A stretch of 64,000 bases of DNA from Pseudoalteromonas marina (GCF_000238335.3 NZ_AHCB03000005.1:124001-188000); one strand, 5' to 3'; shown: positions 9,350 to 21,100, counted from the first letter of the stretch. Notes: a model not told the origin generated them from the letters alone. Numbers and translations: made by a program.

Positions 9350-11212
9350 ATGGCATTATTGCAAATTGCTGAGCCGGGGCAAAGCGCGGCACCACACGAA
9401 CATAAACTAGCCATAGGTATTGACCTTGGCACGACTAATTCATTAGTGGCTACTGTACAAAGCGGCGAAGCGCGCACCTTAACCGATGAATTAGGGGCAG
9501 CGATGCTACCGTCGGTTGTTCGTTATCAAGCCGGTGGTATTACTGTGGGTTCAGAAGCAGCTCAAGCTGCAACACAAGACCCTGCTAATACGCTTATTTC
9601 GGTAAAGCGCTTTTTAGGTAAAACACAAGCTGAAATAGAGCAAAGCTACGGCCAATTACCGTATGAATTTTGTGAAGATAATGGCTCGCTTGCAATTCAA
9701 ACCGAGGCCGGAAAAATCAGCCCAGTTAAAGCGTCAAGCCATATCTTAGCCGCTCTAAAAGCGCGTGCAGAACAAAGTTTTGGTAATCAAGAAATTTTAG
9801 GGGCTGTTATCACCGTTCCTGCGTATTTTGATGATGCTCAGCGTCAAAGTACCAAAGATGCAGCAGAACTTGCTGGTATTAACGTATTGCGTTTGTTAAA
9901 CGAGCCTACAGCAGCTGCTGTTGCCTATGGCTTAGACTCGGGCCAAGAAGGGATCATAGCAGTTTACGACTTAGGCGGTGGTACATTTGATATTTCTGTT
10001 CTTCGTCTACACCAAGGTGTTTTTGAAGTCATGGCAACGGGTGGCGACTCAAGCTTAGGGGGTGACGACTTTGATTCACTACTGGTTGATTACTTTAAGC
10101 AGCAAACGGGTGTGTCGGCGTTATCACCTTCGGTTTTACGTTTATTTATTAATAAAGCAAAAGCCTGTAAAGAAGCGTTAAGCCAGTACGCAAAAGTAAA
10201 TGTAGGGCTTGAGTTTGACGGACAAAACCACACGGTAGAAGTAACGCGCGAAACATTCGACGAAATGGCGATGCCACTAGTTAAAAAAACGCTGCGTTCG
10301 TGTCGTCGTGCTGTAAAAGATGCTGGCATTGAAAACGAAGAAGTTTTACAAGTTATTATGGTCGGCGGGTCAACGCGTATGCCACTGGTACGTAGCCAAG
10401 TACATAGCTTTTTTGATAAAGAACCGCTAACCTCAATCGACCCAGATCGGGTTGTTGCATTGGGTGCAGCACTGCAAGCAGACGTACTCATTGGCAATAA
10501 GCCAGACTCAGACATGTTATTGCTAGATGTACTGCCACTGTCGCTTGGACTTGAAACCATGGGCGGTTTGGTTGAAAAAATTATACCGCGTAACACGACT
10601 ATTCCGGTAGCGCGCGCTCAAGAATTTACAACGTTTAAAGATGGCCAAACGGCAATGTCTTTGCATGTATTACAAGGTGAGCGTGAGTTGGTTGACGATT
10701 GTCGTTCACTTGCTAAATTTAGCTTAAAAGGTATTCCACCAATGGCAGCCGGTGCTGCACACATTAGAGTCACCTTTAAAGTTGATGCTGATGGCTTATT
10801 AAGTGTTTCAGCTATGGAAAAATCAACGGGTGTGCAAGCCGAAATTCAGGTTAAACCGTCGTTTGGTTTATCTGACGACCAAGTAGCTAACATGCTAAAA
10901 GAGTCGATGAGCAACGCAAAAGACGACATGCAAGCACGTATGCTTAAAGAGCAACAAGTTGAGGCTCTTCGTGTTATTGAGGCACTAAATGCTTCATTAG
11001 ATGCTGATGGCGCTTTACTTGATGACGCTCAGCTTACAAGTTTAAGAGCTGAAATTGCAGAGCTGGTAAAAGTGCGCGAAAATGCTCAACAACCTAGCGA
11101 AATTAAAGCGGCTATCGAAAAAGTAGATAACGCCAGTAGTGAATTTGCATCGCGCAGAATGGATGCATCAATTAAAAAAGCCCTAACGGGTCAGTCAGTA
11201 GACAACATTTAA
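9350..11212 (+). CDS. hscA: Hsp70-class chaperone HscA
   Basis: Specialised Hsp70 that acts on the IscU LPPVK motif to promote cluster transfer. The ATPase domain has [13 protein letters not shown] at about residues 22-34, the [13 protein letters not shown] phosphate loop and VGGSTRMP. The substrate-binding domain follows from about residue 390. Its 620 residues compare with 616 in E. coli. It starts 41 bp after hscB and precedes fdx by 11 bp. Confidence 0.96.
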   Translation: MALLQIAEPGQSAAPHEHKLAIGIDLGTTNSLVATVQSGEARTLTDELGAAMLPSVVRYQAGGITVGSEAAQAATQDPANTLISVKRFLGKTQAEIEQSYGQLPYEFCEDNGSLAIQTEAGKISPVKASSHILAALKARAEQSFGNQEILGAVITVPAYFDDAQRQSTKDAAELAGINVLRLLNEPTAAAVAYGLDSGQEGIIAVYDLGGGTFDISVLRLHQGVFEVMATGGDSSLGGDDFDSLLVDYFKQQTGVSALSPSVLRLFINKAKACKEALSQYAKVNVGLEFDGQNHTVEVTRETFDEMAMPLVKKTLRSCRRAVKDAGIENEEVLQVIMVGGSTRMPLVRSQVHSFFDKEPLTSIDPDRVVALGAALQADVLIGNKPDSDMLLLDVLPLSLGLETMGGLVEKIIPRNTTIPVARAQEFTTFKDGQTAMSLHVLQGERELVDDCRSLAKFSLKGIPPMAAGAAHIRVTFKVDADGLLSVSAMEKSTGVQAEIQVKPSFGLSDDQVANMLKESMSNAKDDMQARMLKEQQVEALRVIEALNASLDADGALLDDAQLTSLRAEIAELVKVRENAQQPSEIKAAIEKVDNASSEFASRRMDASIKKALTGQSVDNI

Positions 11213-11223
11213 GAGAGATTAGA

Positions 11224-11562
11224 ATGCCACAAATTGTTTTTCTTCCACATCCTGAATTGTGTCCTGACGGCGCTGCAATTGAAGCTCCTGAGGGGCAAAC
11301 AGTGCTCGACGCGGCGCTTAAAAATGGCATAAGCATTCCACACGCATGTGAAAAGTCGTGTGCGTGTACTACCTGTCATTTAGTTATTCGTGAAGGGTTT
11401 GATTCACTTGACGAAAGTGACGACCTAGAAGACGACATGCTAGACAAAGCGTGGGGCTTAGAGCCTGAGTCGCGCCTTGGTTGCCAAGCAATTATTAGAG
11501 ATGAGGACTTAGTGGTTGAAATACCTAAGTACAATCTCAATATCGTTAATGAAGAGCACTAG
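11224..11562 (+). CDS. fdx: Isc-type [2Fe-2S] ferredoxin
   Basis: Adrenodoxin-type ferredoxin of 112 residues that supplies electrons for cluster assembly. Ligands are Cys42, Cys48, Cys51 (in ACEKSCACTTC) and Cys87 (RLGCQ). Cys46 is the extra non-ligand cysteine also known in E. coli Fdx. The acidic patch DSLDESDDLEDD is the usual partner-binding surface. A strong terminator follows directly, and no iscX gene is present before it. Confidence 0.96.
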   Translation: MPQIVFLPHPELCPDGAAIEAPEGQTVLDAALKNGISIPHACEKSCACTTCHLVIREGFDSLDESDDLEDDMLDKAWGLEPESRLGCQAIIRDEDLVVEIPKYNLNIVNEEH

Positions 11563-11587
11563 TTTTTAATTAACGATTATTATATTG

Positions 11588-11620
11588 AAAGCCGCTGTTT
11601 GATACAGCGGCTTTTTTATT
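11588..11620 (+). terminator. Terminator of the isc operon
   Basis: A perfect 11-bp stem AAAGCCGCTGT / ACAGCGGCTTT with a 5-nt loop is followed by TTTTATT. It lies 25 bp after the fdx stop. Confidence 0.93.
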
Positions 11621-11782
11621 TTTGAGCAAGTGAATATCTTAGCAATAGGTGCTTGCGCTTCATACAGGCTCAAGCTCTACGTCGATAGTGACGTTTTACT
11701 CTACGTATTAATGTGAACACATAGCTTGCTATCGCGACGCCTACAGCGCAATTTTAATTAAACGGTAATATGGAGGTGTATT

Positions 11783-13210
11783 TTGAGTGATCTTATTTTT
11801 TCTGACTCATTTATTAACGGCGAATTTTATAAAACTGATACGCGCTTTAACGTTGACGACCCCGCGACCGAAAAAAGTATTGTAGAAGTAAGCGATATAG
11901 ACGAGCAAGGCATAAAAAATGCTATAACTGCCGCACAGGGCGCTTTTGTAAAATTAAAAAACACTAACGCCACTGAGCGTAGTGAAACGCTAATGCGCTG
12001 GTATGAGCTTGTGATCAAGCACAAACAAACATTAGCTGAACTAATGACTAAAGAGCAAGGTAAGCCGCTTAAAGAATCGCTGGGCGAAATAGATTACGGT
12101 GCAGGCTTTATAAAGTGGTTTGCTGAAGAAGCCAAGCGAAGTTATGGCGATGTGATCCCACCTACCGACAATAACCACCGGTTAACTAGTTTTAAGCAGC
12201 CTATAGGCGTTGTAGCAGGCATTACACCTTGGAACTTCCCTGTTGCAATGGTAACGCGTAAAGTGGCGCCAGCATATGCTGCAGGCTGTAGTTTTATATT
12301 AAAGCCTTCTGAACATACGCCGCTGTGTGCGATTGCGTTAGCCTACTTAGCCGATCAGGCTGGTTTTGTTAAAGGTGCATTTAATGTACTTGTATCGCAA
12401 GACGCTAAAACAGTGGGTAAAATACTCACCGACTCACACATTGTCCGTAAGTTTACTTTTACCGGCTCTACAGGTGTTGGTAGCCAATTACTTAAACAAT
12501 GTGCCGACACTGTGAAGCGTACCTCAATGGAGTTAGGCGGCAATGCGCCGTTTATCATTTTTGATAATGCGGATCTGGATGATGCGATTGAGGGGCTCAT
12601 GGCGGCTAAATTTAGAAACAGTGGCCAAGCATGTGTAGCCGCAAACCGCATTTTTATTCAACGCAGCGTTATTGATAAGGTATTGTCAAAAATTACACCT
12701 AGGGTTGCGGCACTCAAAGTGGCCAATGGTTTTGAAGAAAATGTGGATATTGGCCCGCTAATTTACCCAAAAGCGAAGCAAAAGGTACAAGATTTAATTC
12801 AGGATGCGCTAAATAAAGGTGCTAGCTTAATTGGCGATAACAGCGATTTAGGGGGGAGCTTTCAAAACCCGCTTATTATTACTAACGTAAATACCACCAT
12901 GGACATATACCACGAAGAGGTCTTTGGCCCTGTATTAACGGTAATACCCTTTGACGAAGAGGCTGAGGTGCTTGCGCTTGCTAACGACGTACCCTATGGT
13001 TTAGCCGCTTATTTTTATAGCCAAGATTTAAAACAAATTTACCGCATTAGCGAAGGGCTTGAGTTTGGCATGATAGGCGTAAATGAAGGGGTAATATCAA
13101 ACCCCGTTGCTCCGTTTGGTGGAGTAAAACAGTCTGGCTTAGGGCGTGAAGGGGGGCATCAAGGGCTAGATGAGTACCTAGAAGAAAAGTACGTATGTAT
13201 TAAAATTTAA
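11783..13210 (+). CDS. gabD: NAD(P)-dependent succinate-semialdehyde dehydrogenase (GabD type)
   Basis: Aldehyde dehydrogenase superfamily protein of 475 residues. It has the cofactor loop FTGSTGVGS (about 226-234), catalytic base Glu250 in MELGGNAP and nucleophile Cys284 in SGQACVAANR. The C-terminal stretch APFGGVKQSGLGREGG is typical of GabD, which oxidises succinate semialdehyde in GABA catabolism. The start is a TTG with a strong GGAGGT five bases upstream. No GABA transaminase is adjacent, so the exact aldehyde substrate is inferred only from family resemblance. Confidence 0.85.
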   Translation: MSDLIFSDSFINGEFYKTDTRFNVDDPATEKSIVEVSDIDEQGIKNAITAAQGAFVKLKNTNATERSETLMRWYELVIKHKQTLAELMTKEQGKPLKESLGEIDYGAGFIKWFAEEAKRSYGDVIPPTDNNHRLTSFKQPIGVVAGITPWNFPVAMVTRKVAPAYAAGCSFILKPSEHTPLCAIALAYLADQAGFVKGAFNVLVSQDAKTVGKILTDSHIVRKFTFTGSTGVGSQLLKQCADTVKRTSMELGGNAPFIIFDNADLDDAIEGLMAAKFRNSGQACVAANRIFIQRSVIDKVLSKITPRVAALKVANGFEENVDIGPLIYPKAKQKVQDLIQDALNKGASLIGDNSDLGGSFQNPLIITNVNTTMDIYHEEVFGPVLTVIPFDEEAEVLALANDVPYGLAAYFYSQDLKQIYRISEGLEFGMIGVNEGVISNPVAPFGGVKQSGLGREGGHQGLDEYLEEKYVCIKI

Positions 13211-13420
13211 TCGCAAGTCGCGATATAACACTCATGTTCATGGAGTGCGTTAACGTTTTTTTATTACAAAAATATGGCGAAACTATGAACTTTTCTTTTT
13301 GCTATTGATACAGCAAGGACTAAGTGCTACCTTTGCCACATATTTTTTGTTAATAAAACAACACTAAAAACTAAATAAAAAGTAAAAGGATTTCTATAAG
13401 TAGAAATAACCCCGTGTGTA

Positions 13421-13447
13421 AATGCCACCGTAAGGTGGCATTTTTTT
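13421..13447 (+). terminator. Rho-independent terminator after gabD
   Basis: A 9-bp stem AATGCCACC / GGTGGCATT with loop GTAA is followed by a T run on the plus strand. It sits between the convergent gabD and HD-GYP genes, 210 bp past the gabD stop. Confidence 0.85.
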
Positions 13448-13475
13448 GTTCTGCGTCGTTAATTTTTGTGGGGCA

Positions 13476-15101
13476 TTAACGGATTGGTTTATATCCAGGT
13501 AGGTTATTCAGATCTACGTCATCAAGTTGTTCAGGGTTTGCATATTCACTAATGTAATTTTTGTACACGCCTGATTCGACAAATACAGCAAAAATATCAG
13601 GATCTAGGTGGTTTTTTTCAACCATAGTACCGAGTATAAATAAGCACTCGCTCACTGGCTTCGCTTTTTTATAAGGTCTATCTACCGCTGAAAGAGCTTC
13701 AAATATATCGGTAATTGCCATTAATCGTGCAGGCACCGACATTTGCTCTTTGGTTAGACCCCTTGGGTAACCTGTACCATCGAGTTTTTCATGATGCCCC
13801 AATGCATACTCAGACACTTTACTTAAGTGTTTAGGGAAGGGCAGGGCGTCTAAAATATTTTTGGTTACATCCATATGACGCTTCATGACATCATGCTGGC
13901 CAGCTGTGAGCGTTCCTCTTCGTATTGATAGGTTTTCAACTTCATCATCATTGAGCAGTGGTGTGCGTATATCGTTTATCACTAAATGATAGTGTTGTGC
14001 AATGCGTTCTATTTGGGCAAGTTCTTTATCGCCTAAAAACTCCCCACCCACATTAATGCGTTGTAATAAGGCGCGGTCCAGTGCAACCTGCTTAAGCTCG
14101 GTATCGAGCAGTCGTTCGAATTGCTGCACCTCTACAGGCTTACCATTTTTCATTGCTGAGATTATTTGTTCTTGGTAGTTAATTTTTAAATCTCGGCTAA
14201 TGATCTCAAATTTGGCATCTATATAGTTAATACGATCAAAAATGGTTTCTAATTTAGTCGCTTTTTCCATGATGTGATCGGGGGTGGCGATTTTTCCGCA
14301 GTCATGTAACCAGCCTGCTATATCTAATTGGTGACGGTCTGAGTCACTCATAGAAAATGACGCTAATGGACCCTTGCTTATTTCATTTACCGCATCGGCC
14401 AGCATTAACGTTAATGCTGGTACACGCTTACAATGCCCACCGGTATGGGGAGACTTTTCATCGATAGCCATTGCAATAGTTTCAGCAAAAGTAGAAAACA
14501 ACTCTTCCATTTCTTTAATTAGCGATGAGTTAGTTAATGCAATAGCCCCTAATGAAGCAAACGAGCGTATTAGCGTCACTAACTCTTCACTAAACGGAAT
14601 GATATTATTTTTTTCATCTTTAACGTTTATTAACTGAATAACCCCTAAAATATCATCTTGGTGATCTTTTAAAGGAATAGTTAGCATTGATTGCGTACGA
14701 TAACCCGTGCGAGCATCCATTTCACGCGCAGCGCTCATGTCAAAAGGCAGTGCAGCGTAAACATCAGGAATATTAATTACTTTGCCTGAATTAACTGCAT
14801 GGGCAACGATTGCTCGTTGGTTTGGTTTGCCATCGATATATAAGTCAATATTGGGAAAGCTAACAAAACGATCTGAACCGCCACCCAAGTATAAGTTAAG
14901 TGATTTATTGATCACGGTTTCAAACTTAAGCTGATCATCTTCTGTTATCGAATAAATACTGCCGGCATCTGAATTAGCGATAGACATCACAACTTGTAAA
15001 ATTTCGTCCAACAGCAGTTGTGGCTCTTTTTCGGTAGTCAGGCGAATACTAATATCGATAAAGTGCTGAAGGTTTGTTCTGTCTTTAATGTGCTGTGGCA
15101 T
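13476..15101 (-). CDS. GAF and HD-GYP domain protein (putative cyclic di-GMP phosphodiesterase)
   Basis: 541 residues from the ATG at 15101, which lies 7 bp after the cyclase stop. Longer in-frame starts would overlap the cyclase gene. An N-terminal GAF domain (about residues 20-195) should bind a small ligand. The C-terminal HD-GYP domain has WLHDCGKIATPD (His266, Asp267), then GHHEKLDGTGYPRG with the GYP signature, and ends with the DRPYK region. Known HD-GYP proteins hydrolyse c-di-GMP or related cyclic dinucleotides. It is the last gene of the six-gene operon, so cyclase and phosphodiesterase are probably co-expressed. Confidence 0.87.
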   Translation of the reverse strand: MPQHIKDRTNLQHFIDISIRLTTEKEPQLLLDEILQVVMSIANSDAGSIYSITEDDQLKFETVINKSLNLYLGGGSDRFVSFPNIDLYIDGKPNQRAIVAHAVNSGKVINIPDVYAALPFDMSAAREMDARTGYRTQSMLTIPLKDHQDDILGVIQLINVKDEKNNIIPFSEELVTLIRSFASLGAIALTNSSLIKEMEELFSTFAETIAMAIDEKSPHTGGHCKRVPALTLMLADAVNEISKGPLASFSMSDSDRHQLDIAGWLHDCGKIATPDHIMEKATKLETIFDRINYIDAKFEIISRDLKINYQEQIISAMKNGKPVEVQQFERLLDTELKQVALDRALLQRINVGGEFLGDKELAQIERIAQHYHLVINDIRTPLLNDDEVENLSIRRGTLTAGQHDVMKRHMDVTKNILDALPFPKHLSKVSEYALGHHEKLDGTGYPRGLTKEQMSVPARLMAITDIFEALSAVDRPYKKAKPVSECLFILGTMVEKNHLDPDIFAVFVESGVYKNYISEYANPEQLDDVDLNNLPGYKPIR

Positions 15102-15108
15102 ATTTTTG

Positions 15109-17334
15109 CTACTTTTTTGTATGTACGAAGGCACCATTCCAATCCTTAGCGAGTGTTTGTATATCTGTACTTTGTATTCGTTCAATATAAATACGGTAAA
15201 CGTCTGCGTTTAATACAGCGTTACTTTTTAATTGCTTAAATAAGCTAAGCGCACTTTCCCATTCTTTATTATGAAAAAGCGTGATGGCTTTTAGCGAGTT
15301 ATCTATTTCGTTAAGCTGTATTTTGCTTAGTTTATTCGTATAATTTATGGGTTCATATAGTGCGACTGAAGTTGTTTTTCCAACCACCTGCACTTTATCA
15401 ATGAGCCTAAAAGAGATCCCCGAGCATGCCTGCATTGTATCTTCGGTAACCAGAATAGCGACACCATAAAACTTGGTCAAGCTTTCGACTCTTGCCCCTA
15501 AGTTAACAGCATCCCCCAATACGGTATACGCTTTACGGTACATTGAACCCATGTCACCCACATTCATATCACCAGAGCTTAAGCCGACTCCAATACTGAT
15601 TGCGGGAAGGTTTTGCTTTGCAAACAGTGTGTTTATTTCTGCTAGGCCTTCAGTCATTGCTAGAGCCGCCTCAACGCCATGTTGAGCGTGGTCTTTATCT
15701 AGTAATGGCGCATTCCAAAATGCCATGACCATATCGCCAACGTATTTGTCTATTGTGCCAGTGTTATCAAATATGATTTTAGTAATAGCGCTCAGGTATT
15801 GATTTAAATATTCGCTTAATTGGTGAGCCGACATGCTTTCAGATAATGATGTAAAACCTCTTATATCGGCGAATAAAACAGTCATGTTTCTGCGTTCGCT
15901 ATTTTGAACTAAATTACCGCCTTGTTCTATAAGCTGATTTATACGTTCTGGTGGTACATATTGGTCAAACATTGTTTTTATTTTTTTGCTGTGTTTCATT
16001 TCAGCAATAGAGCCAACAATAATGTAATAGCTAGCTAAAAGTGTGGTGAGTAATAAGGTCATAAATAAAGGAAGGTTGACTTTTTGTGCCGACCACATGT
16101 AAAAATTTATAGCGACGTTAACACTTGCAACAATAATTGAGAATGCCAAAATAAAGCGTGCGGTTTTACCAATGCTAAAAAACGACAGGGCAAGGCCAGT
16201 AATAATAATAATGACCAAACTGGCGCCTAGTGACCAACTAGGTTTTGAAGGAAGTAGCTGCGGGTTCATTAACCCTTCAAATATATTGGCATGAACTTCA
16301 ACTCCTGGATATTGCAAGCCTACGGGGGTAGATCGTAAGTCAGCCAACCCCACAGCAGAAGTGCCAATAAACGCGACGCTTCCCTCTAGCTCTTTTAAAC
16401 CAACTTTTTGTGTTAGCACATCGGTTGCTGAGTAATATGCAAAGCTGCGAGCTCCGCCTTTATAAGGAATAAGTATTTGTCCGTATTCATCGGTTTGAAT
16501 CCATTTATTGTGAAACTTAACGCCTTCAAATAGGGTTATACCATTTGATGTAGTTGAGCGTGTTTCTATTGTGTTGGCTAATGTATACAAACGGGCGGCT
16601 TCAAGCGCTAAAGAAGGGTAAAGGGTGTTACCTACACGGTTAACCAATGCTGCTTTTCGTATAAAGCCATCTTCATCACTATGTGCATTAATAAAACCAT
16701 GGCCCGCTGCGGCATTTTGTAACTTAGGGATATTAATAATAGCACCCGGGTAGTCATTAATTTGTGAGTTTGTGTGTTCACCTTCTTGCCAAATTACGCT
16801 GCTTTTAGCTGGCGCATTATGTTCACTTAATTCATCGTTAATCAATAAAAACCCCAAGGTAATATCGTTTTTTGCCAGCGCTTTAGCTAATTTTGTATCG
16901 GCATCTACTTGTTGTTTTATTGTCGAAAGCGGGCTCGCATACTTTGCCGAAAAGTCAGGGAGTTCATCCATAATTTTAGTAACAGGGTTTACTTCAGGCT
17001 CCGAGAAAAATATATCGAAGGCGATAACAATGACACCAGCGTCAGTTAATTTAGTGACAAGATCAGCCACTTTAGAGCGACTCCAAGGGAAGCGCCCCTG
17101 TTCTTGCATGCTTTTTTCATCAATATCAATGATTACTACAGATTCATTCACTTTTCTTGGTGTGTCTGCGAGGGTGAGTTGTAAGCGTGAATCGTAAATA
17201 ATCCCCTCAACTCGGTTGAGAAGTTTAGCTACTGCACCTGTCGAAAAAAATTCGATAGATGCTATGAGTAATGTGATCAATACACCAATATAAAAATGCT
17301 TCGATGTTATTTTTTTTAATAGGTTAATAGTCAA
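15109..17334 (-). CDS. CHASE2-domain adenylate cyclase, membrane-bound
   Basis: 741 residues. An N-terminal membrane segment (about 13-33) is followed by a large periplasmic CHASE2 sensor (about 45-350). Clustered hydrophobic helices follow (about 360-455), then a class III nucleotidyl cyclase domain from about 480. Metal-binding aspartates lie in LFADIRGFT and YVGDMVMAFW. The Lys in DKYVGD is the adenine-type residue, so cAMP is the predicted product. CHASE2 domains sense unknown extracytoplasmic signals. It lies 14 bp after the MBL gene and probably responds to the periplasmic or surface proteins encoded upstream. Confidence 0.88.
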   Translation of the reverse strand: MTINLLKKITSKHFYIGVLITLLIASIEFFSTGAVAKLLNRVEGIIYDSRLQLTLADTPRKVNESVVIIDIDEKSMQEQGRFPWSRSKVADLVTKLTDAGVIVIAFDIFFSEPEVNPVTKIMDELPDFSAKYASPLSTIKQQVDADTKLAKALAKNDITLGFLLINDELSEHNAPAKSSVIWQEGEHTNSQINDYPGAIINIPKLQNAAAGHGFINAHSDEDGFIRKAALVNRVGNTLYPSLALEAARLYTLANTIETRSTTSNGITLFEGVKFHNKWIQTDEYGQILIPYKGGARSFAYYSATDVLTQKVGLKELEGSVAFIGTSAVGLADLRSTPVGLQYPGVEVHANIFEGLMNPQLLPSKPSWSLGASLVIIIITGLALSFFSIGKTARFILAFSIIVASVNVAINFYMWSAQKVNLPLFMTLLLTTLLASYYIIVGSIAEMKHSKKIKTMFDQYVPPERINQLIEQGGNLVQNSERRNMTVLFADIRGFTSLSESMSAHQLSEYLNQYLSAITKIIFDNTGTIDKYVGDMVMAFWNAPLLDKDHAQHGVEAALAMTEGLAEINTLFAKQNLPAISIGVGLSSGDMNVGDMGSMYRKAYTVLGDAVNLGARVESLTKFYGVAILVTEDTMQACSGISFRLIDKVQVVGKTTSVALYEPINYTNKLSKIQLNEIDNSLKAITLFHNKEWESALSLFKQLKSNAVLNADVYRIYIERIQSTDIQTLAKDWNGAFVHTKK

Positions 17335-17348
17335 AGCTCCTAGCGCGT

Positions 17349-18182
17349 TTAAAATTCAAAAACGCGCCCCTCTTTACCACATTCAATACACACATCGTTG
17401 CCGTAGCTTGCTTGTAAATAACTTTCTATTTCGGTAAGTTGCTCATCGGTTCTTGAGGGATCGTGACTGATTATCACCATGTTTTTGACTTTCGCTTTTA
17501 TTGCAAGTTGAGCAACTTGGTCAATAGTACTGTGGCCCCAGCCATGTTTTAATGGTAAGTCAGCATCAATAAGTTGAGCGTCATGTATAAGTAAATCGGC
17601 CCCTTCTATAAATGCTGCCCACTCGCTAATACTGGTTGTAGTTTGGTGAGGTGGGTTAAGCTCGTTGTCGGTCACATATGCCACCTTCGCGCCATCAGCA
17701 AATAAGCAATAAGCAGTTCCGCCGCCAGGGTGATTTAGCGGTGCCGTGGAGATAGAAAAACCATTAAGGTTAAATTGCGATTGTGCCGAAAGCTCAGTAT
17801 TGAGCGTAATATTTGATGGTAAGTCTTGATGACGAACAGGAAAATAAGAGCCACTCATTTGTTCTACAATACCGTGTTGAGTGTTTTTATCGTCAACATT
17901 ACCTGCAACAATTGTTATATCGCGATTTGCTTGATAAATAGGTTTAAAAAAAGGAAAGCCCTGAATATGATCCCAATGATTGTGAGTGAGCAAAATATAG
18001 ATAGGGCTTTGCTGCTCGAGTAAATAATCTCCAAGTTTTGCTATTCCAGTGCCCGAGTCTAATATCAGTGCACTGCCATTATTTTTTGTCACATAAGTAC
18101 ACGATGTATTCCCACCATATAGATGGGTATCACTTCCGGGTGTAGGCATTGAGCCTCTTACCCCAAATAATTCGACTTTCAT
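17349..18182 (-). CDS. Metallo-beta-lactamase-fold hydrolase
   Basis: 277 residues with no signal peptide, so it is cytoplasmic. The metal motif LTHNHWDHIQG (HxHxDH) is intact. Further conserved ligands follow in LNHPGGGTAY, YVTDNE and ISHDPSRTD. The family includes phosphodiesterases, ribonucleases and many uncharacterised enzymes. The start codon directly abuts the stop of the giant lipoprotein gene, and the cyclase follows 14 bp later. A role in turning over a nucleotide signal is suggested only by this context. The substrate is unknown. Confidence 0.8.
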   Translation of the reverse strand: MKVELFGVRGSMPTPGSDTHLYGGNTSCTYVTKNNGSALILDSGTGIAKLGDYLLEQQSPIYILLTHNHWDHIQGFPFFKPIYQANRDITIVAGNVDDKNTQHGIVEQMSGSYFPVRHQDLPSNITLNTELSAQSQFNLNGFSISTAPLNHPGGGTAYCLFADGAKVAYVTDNELNPPHQTTTSISEWAAFIEGADLLIHDAQLIDADLPLKHGWGHSTIDQVAQLAIKAKVKNMVIISHDPSRTDEQLTEIESYLQASYGNDVCIECGKEGRVFEF

Positions 18183-21100
18183 TTATGGCTCAACTCCATC
18201 GGGATAAAAATCAAACTTAGATACACTGATATTATTTGAGTTACCATTATCGCAAGTGCTACTTAAGGCTATTTGCGTGTCAGTTTGTAGAATTAACGAG
18301 GTAAAAACGAGTGAATTTGTACAAAGGTTAGTTTGGTAATAACCAACTCCACCAGTACCAAATGCGCTATCAAGCTCGCCATTTGTAGTAATTCGTGCAA
18401 TTACGCCCTGGTTGTTACTAGTACCGACTAATATAAGTTTATCAGTGCTATCTAGCTTGGCACCTTTAATTAAAGTATTGCCGGTTGCAGCTAAACTATA
18501 TTGGCCAACGCCATTGTCAGCAAAGCTTGTATCTAATGAGCCCGACGAAAGCAAGCGTACAACATTCGCTTTATCAGGTGTACTGACTAAATTTGCAACT
18601 AAATAGATTGCGCCAGATGAGTCGGTTATTACACTGGCTACTTTATTGTTGGTGTTAGGCGTATCGGTACCTGAATATCTAAACAACTCATTGCCGGTTA
18701 AGTTAAGTTTGAGCGCAATCAATGCTGAATCAGCACCTGTTACTAATTTACCAGCAATAAAAATTTCATTGTTGTTAATGTGAATTTTAGAAAAATCCTC
18801 ATCCGTTAACCCTAATAAAACGCCTTCAGTGCCAAAGCTTGTAGCGAGTACCCCTTGCGCTGTAAGCATCATTGCAAATGACTGTGTGTTCCCAGATTGC
18901 GTTGCAGTACCCACTGCAACAATATTGCTACTATTGGTTATTGCTATATCTGATAATGTAAGTGCTTCGGTATTTTCAATGTTGGTTACATAGATGCCGT
19001 CGGTTGCAAATGTTGTATCAAGTGAGCCATCTTGGTTCACTTTGGCTACAAAACCTTGCGAGCCATTGGTCGTTTTTTTAGTACCAGCAAGTAATAAGTT
19101 GCCATTGTTTAATTCAGCTAACGCAACGTGTTGTGAGTTTAACTCAATGGCAATTTCTTTATGGCCCGTTTTACTAAAGCTCGTATCTATGGTGCCAGTA
19201 GTGGTAAAGCGGGTTAATACTAACTTTATTGCACCGTTTGTTTCGGCTGTTGAGGCAAGCATATATTTACCTGCTTGAGCGCCATTACTAAGTTGTATCA
19301 GTTTTATTGATTGATCGTTTGATGCTTCGGTTATTGCATCAACTGTTAAATAGCCTGTGCTATTGAAATTAGTAAATAATGCGGCCTGATCGGTTAAAGC
19401 TCCAATAAATGGTTTAGCGTTGGTGTCGTCATTAATGCCGGCTACCCATAAAGTATCGTTAGAGTCGATAGACGCTGTGTTTACAGTTTGTTTAGCATCT
19501 ATGCCTGAAAGAATGCTAACTCCAGATTCACCGTAATTATCATCAAGTGCACCTGTTGAGCTTATTACACGTGCTGTGAATACTTGCTCTGCAAGAGGCA
19601 CACCTGTTGTGCCCGAGAGCATTATTTCATTTTTAACCGGCTCGTACTGAATACCAGTTATTTGAGCGCCGACATTACCCGCACCGCTGTTGCCATCAAT
19701 GTTATAAATTGCAATTCCGTCAGTGTCAAAACTTGTCACTAGCTCGCCATTTTTATCAATGGCTAACACAACAGCATCTTTTTCACCAGTTAGCCGTGTC
19801 ATATAGCCACCCGCAAAAGCAGTAAAATTAGAATCAGCTAAACCACCAATGGCAAATAACTCATCGTCTTTGTTGTTACCTGGCTGGCCTAAGTCGCTTG
19901 ATAAGTTAATGATAAGCGGATCGCCCCCATTAAAATTACCATCGTTATCTCCATTTGCTTTTAAATAACGTATTAGCGAGTTTTTAGTGCCATCAGCATC
20001 GGTAACGCTACCCACAACTAAATAGTCTGAGTTTTCAAAGTTTTTAACTGCGTAGCCTTCATCATCACGATTAGCGCCACTTACATCAACAATGACGGGT
20101 GTTGAGTTTTCGAATGACAAGTCGTCGGTTTTATAATGTATCCATAGGCTATCGGTTTGAGTACCATCAAAATGCTTGCCTACAGCAAGTAATTTATTGC
20201 CGTCAATTTCAAGGTCATTGATAACCGTGGTACTGTTAAGCGTTGTACATTTTATACCCGTGTTACTTTCCCCGTCATCATCTGAGCCGGTTCTTAATGT
20301 CCCTGCAAGATCCATTTTAAGTACGCACGCTTCATTATTACTGCCATCAAAACTTGAATAGGCAATAAATAAATCGGTGCCGTCGGAAATAATGGCGGTG
20401 GCTTCTTCATCTTGCTCTAAATCAAGTATTTTAATGCCAGTGGTATTAAATGCGGTGTTTGCACCGCCGTTATTAGTGTACGAAACAATAAGAATGTCTT
20501 TGTCTGCATTATTGGTAAAGCCCACAAAATATAAGTTGTTGTTAAGCGCTATGCTGTCGTTAAATTGCCCACCTGAAAATACGCTGCCTAGATCGAGCTG
20601 CCCCGTAATAGGGCGACCATATGATGCATCTTCAACAGGGATTAGCGGCTCGGTAACATCAAGGATATTAACCGTGATATTAACTGCAGTGGTTTCATTA
20701 GGGGTGCCGTTATCTGTTACTTGAATATTTAATATGTATTGAGTTTTGGTTTCATAGTCAAAAGGGGTTTCGCCATTCACGCTTAAAATGCCAGACGATG
20801 CATTTAAGTTAAATAAAGCAAAATCACCGCCGGCTAATGCATAGGTTAAATCTTGATTTTCAATGTCGGTAGCAACAATGGTTCCTATAATGTCGGAATC
20901 TGTCGCGTCCTCATTAATGCTAAAGCTTTGTTCAGCAACTATGGGCGGATCGTTGATTGGGTTGATGGTAATGGCTAATGTACTGTTAGCCGTTCCACCA
21001 TTATTATCACTTGCAGTGTAGGCCACCGTTGCAACGCCGTTTGCATTAGCAGCAGGCGTGTATTGAATTTGGTTATTTACAATAGTTGCCGTGCCTACAT

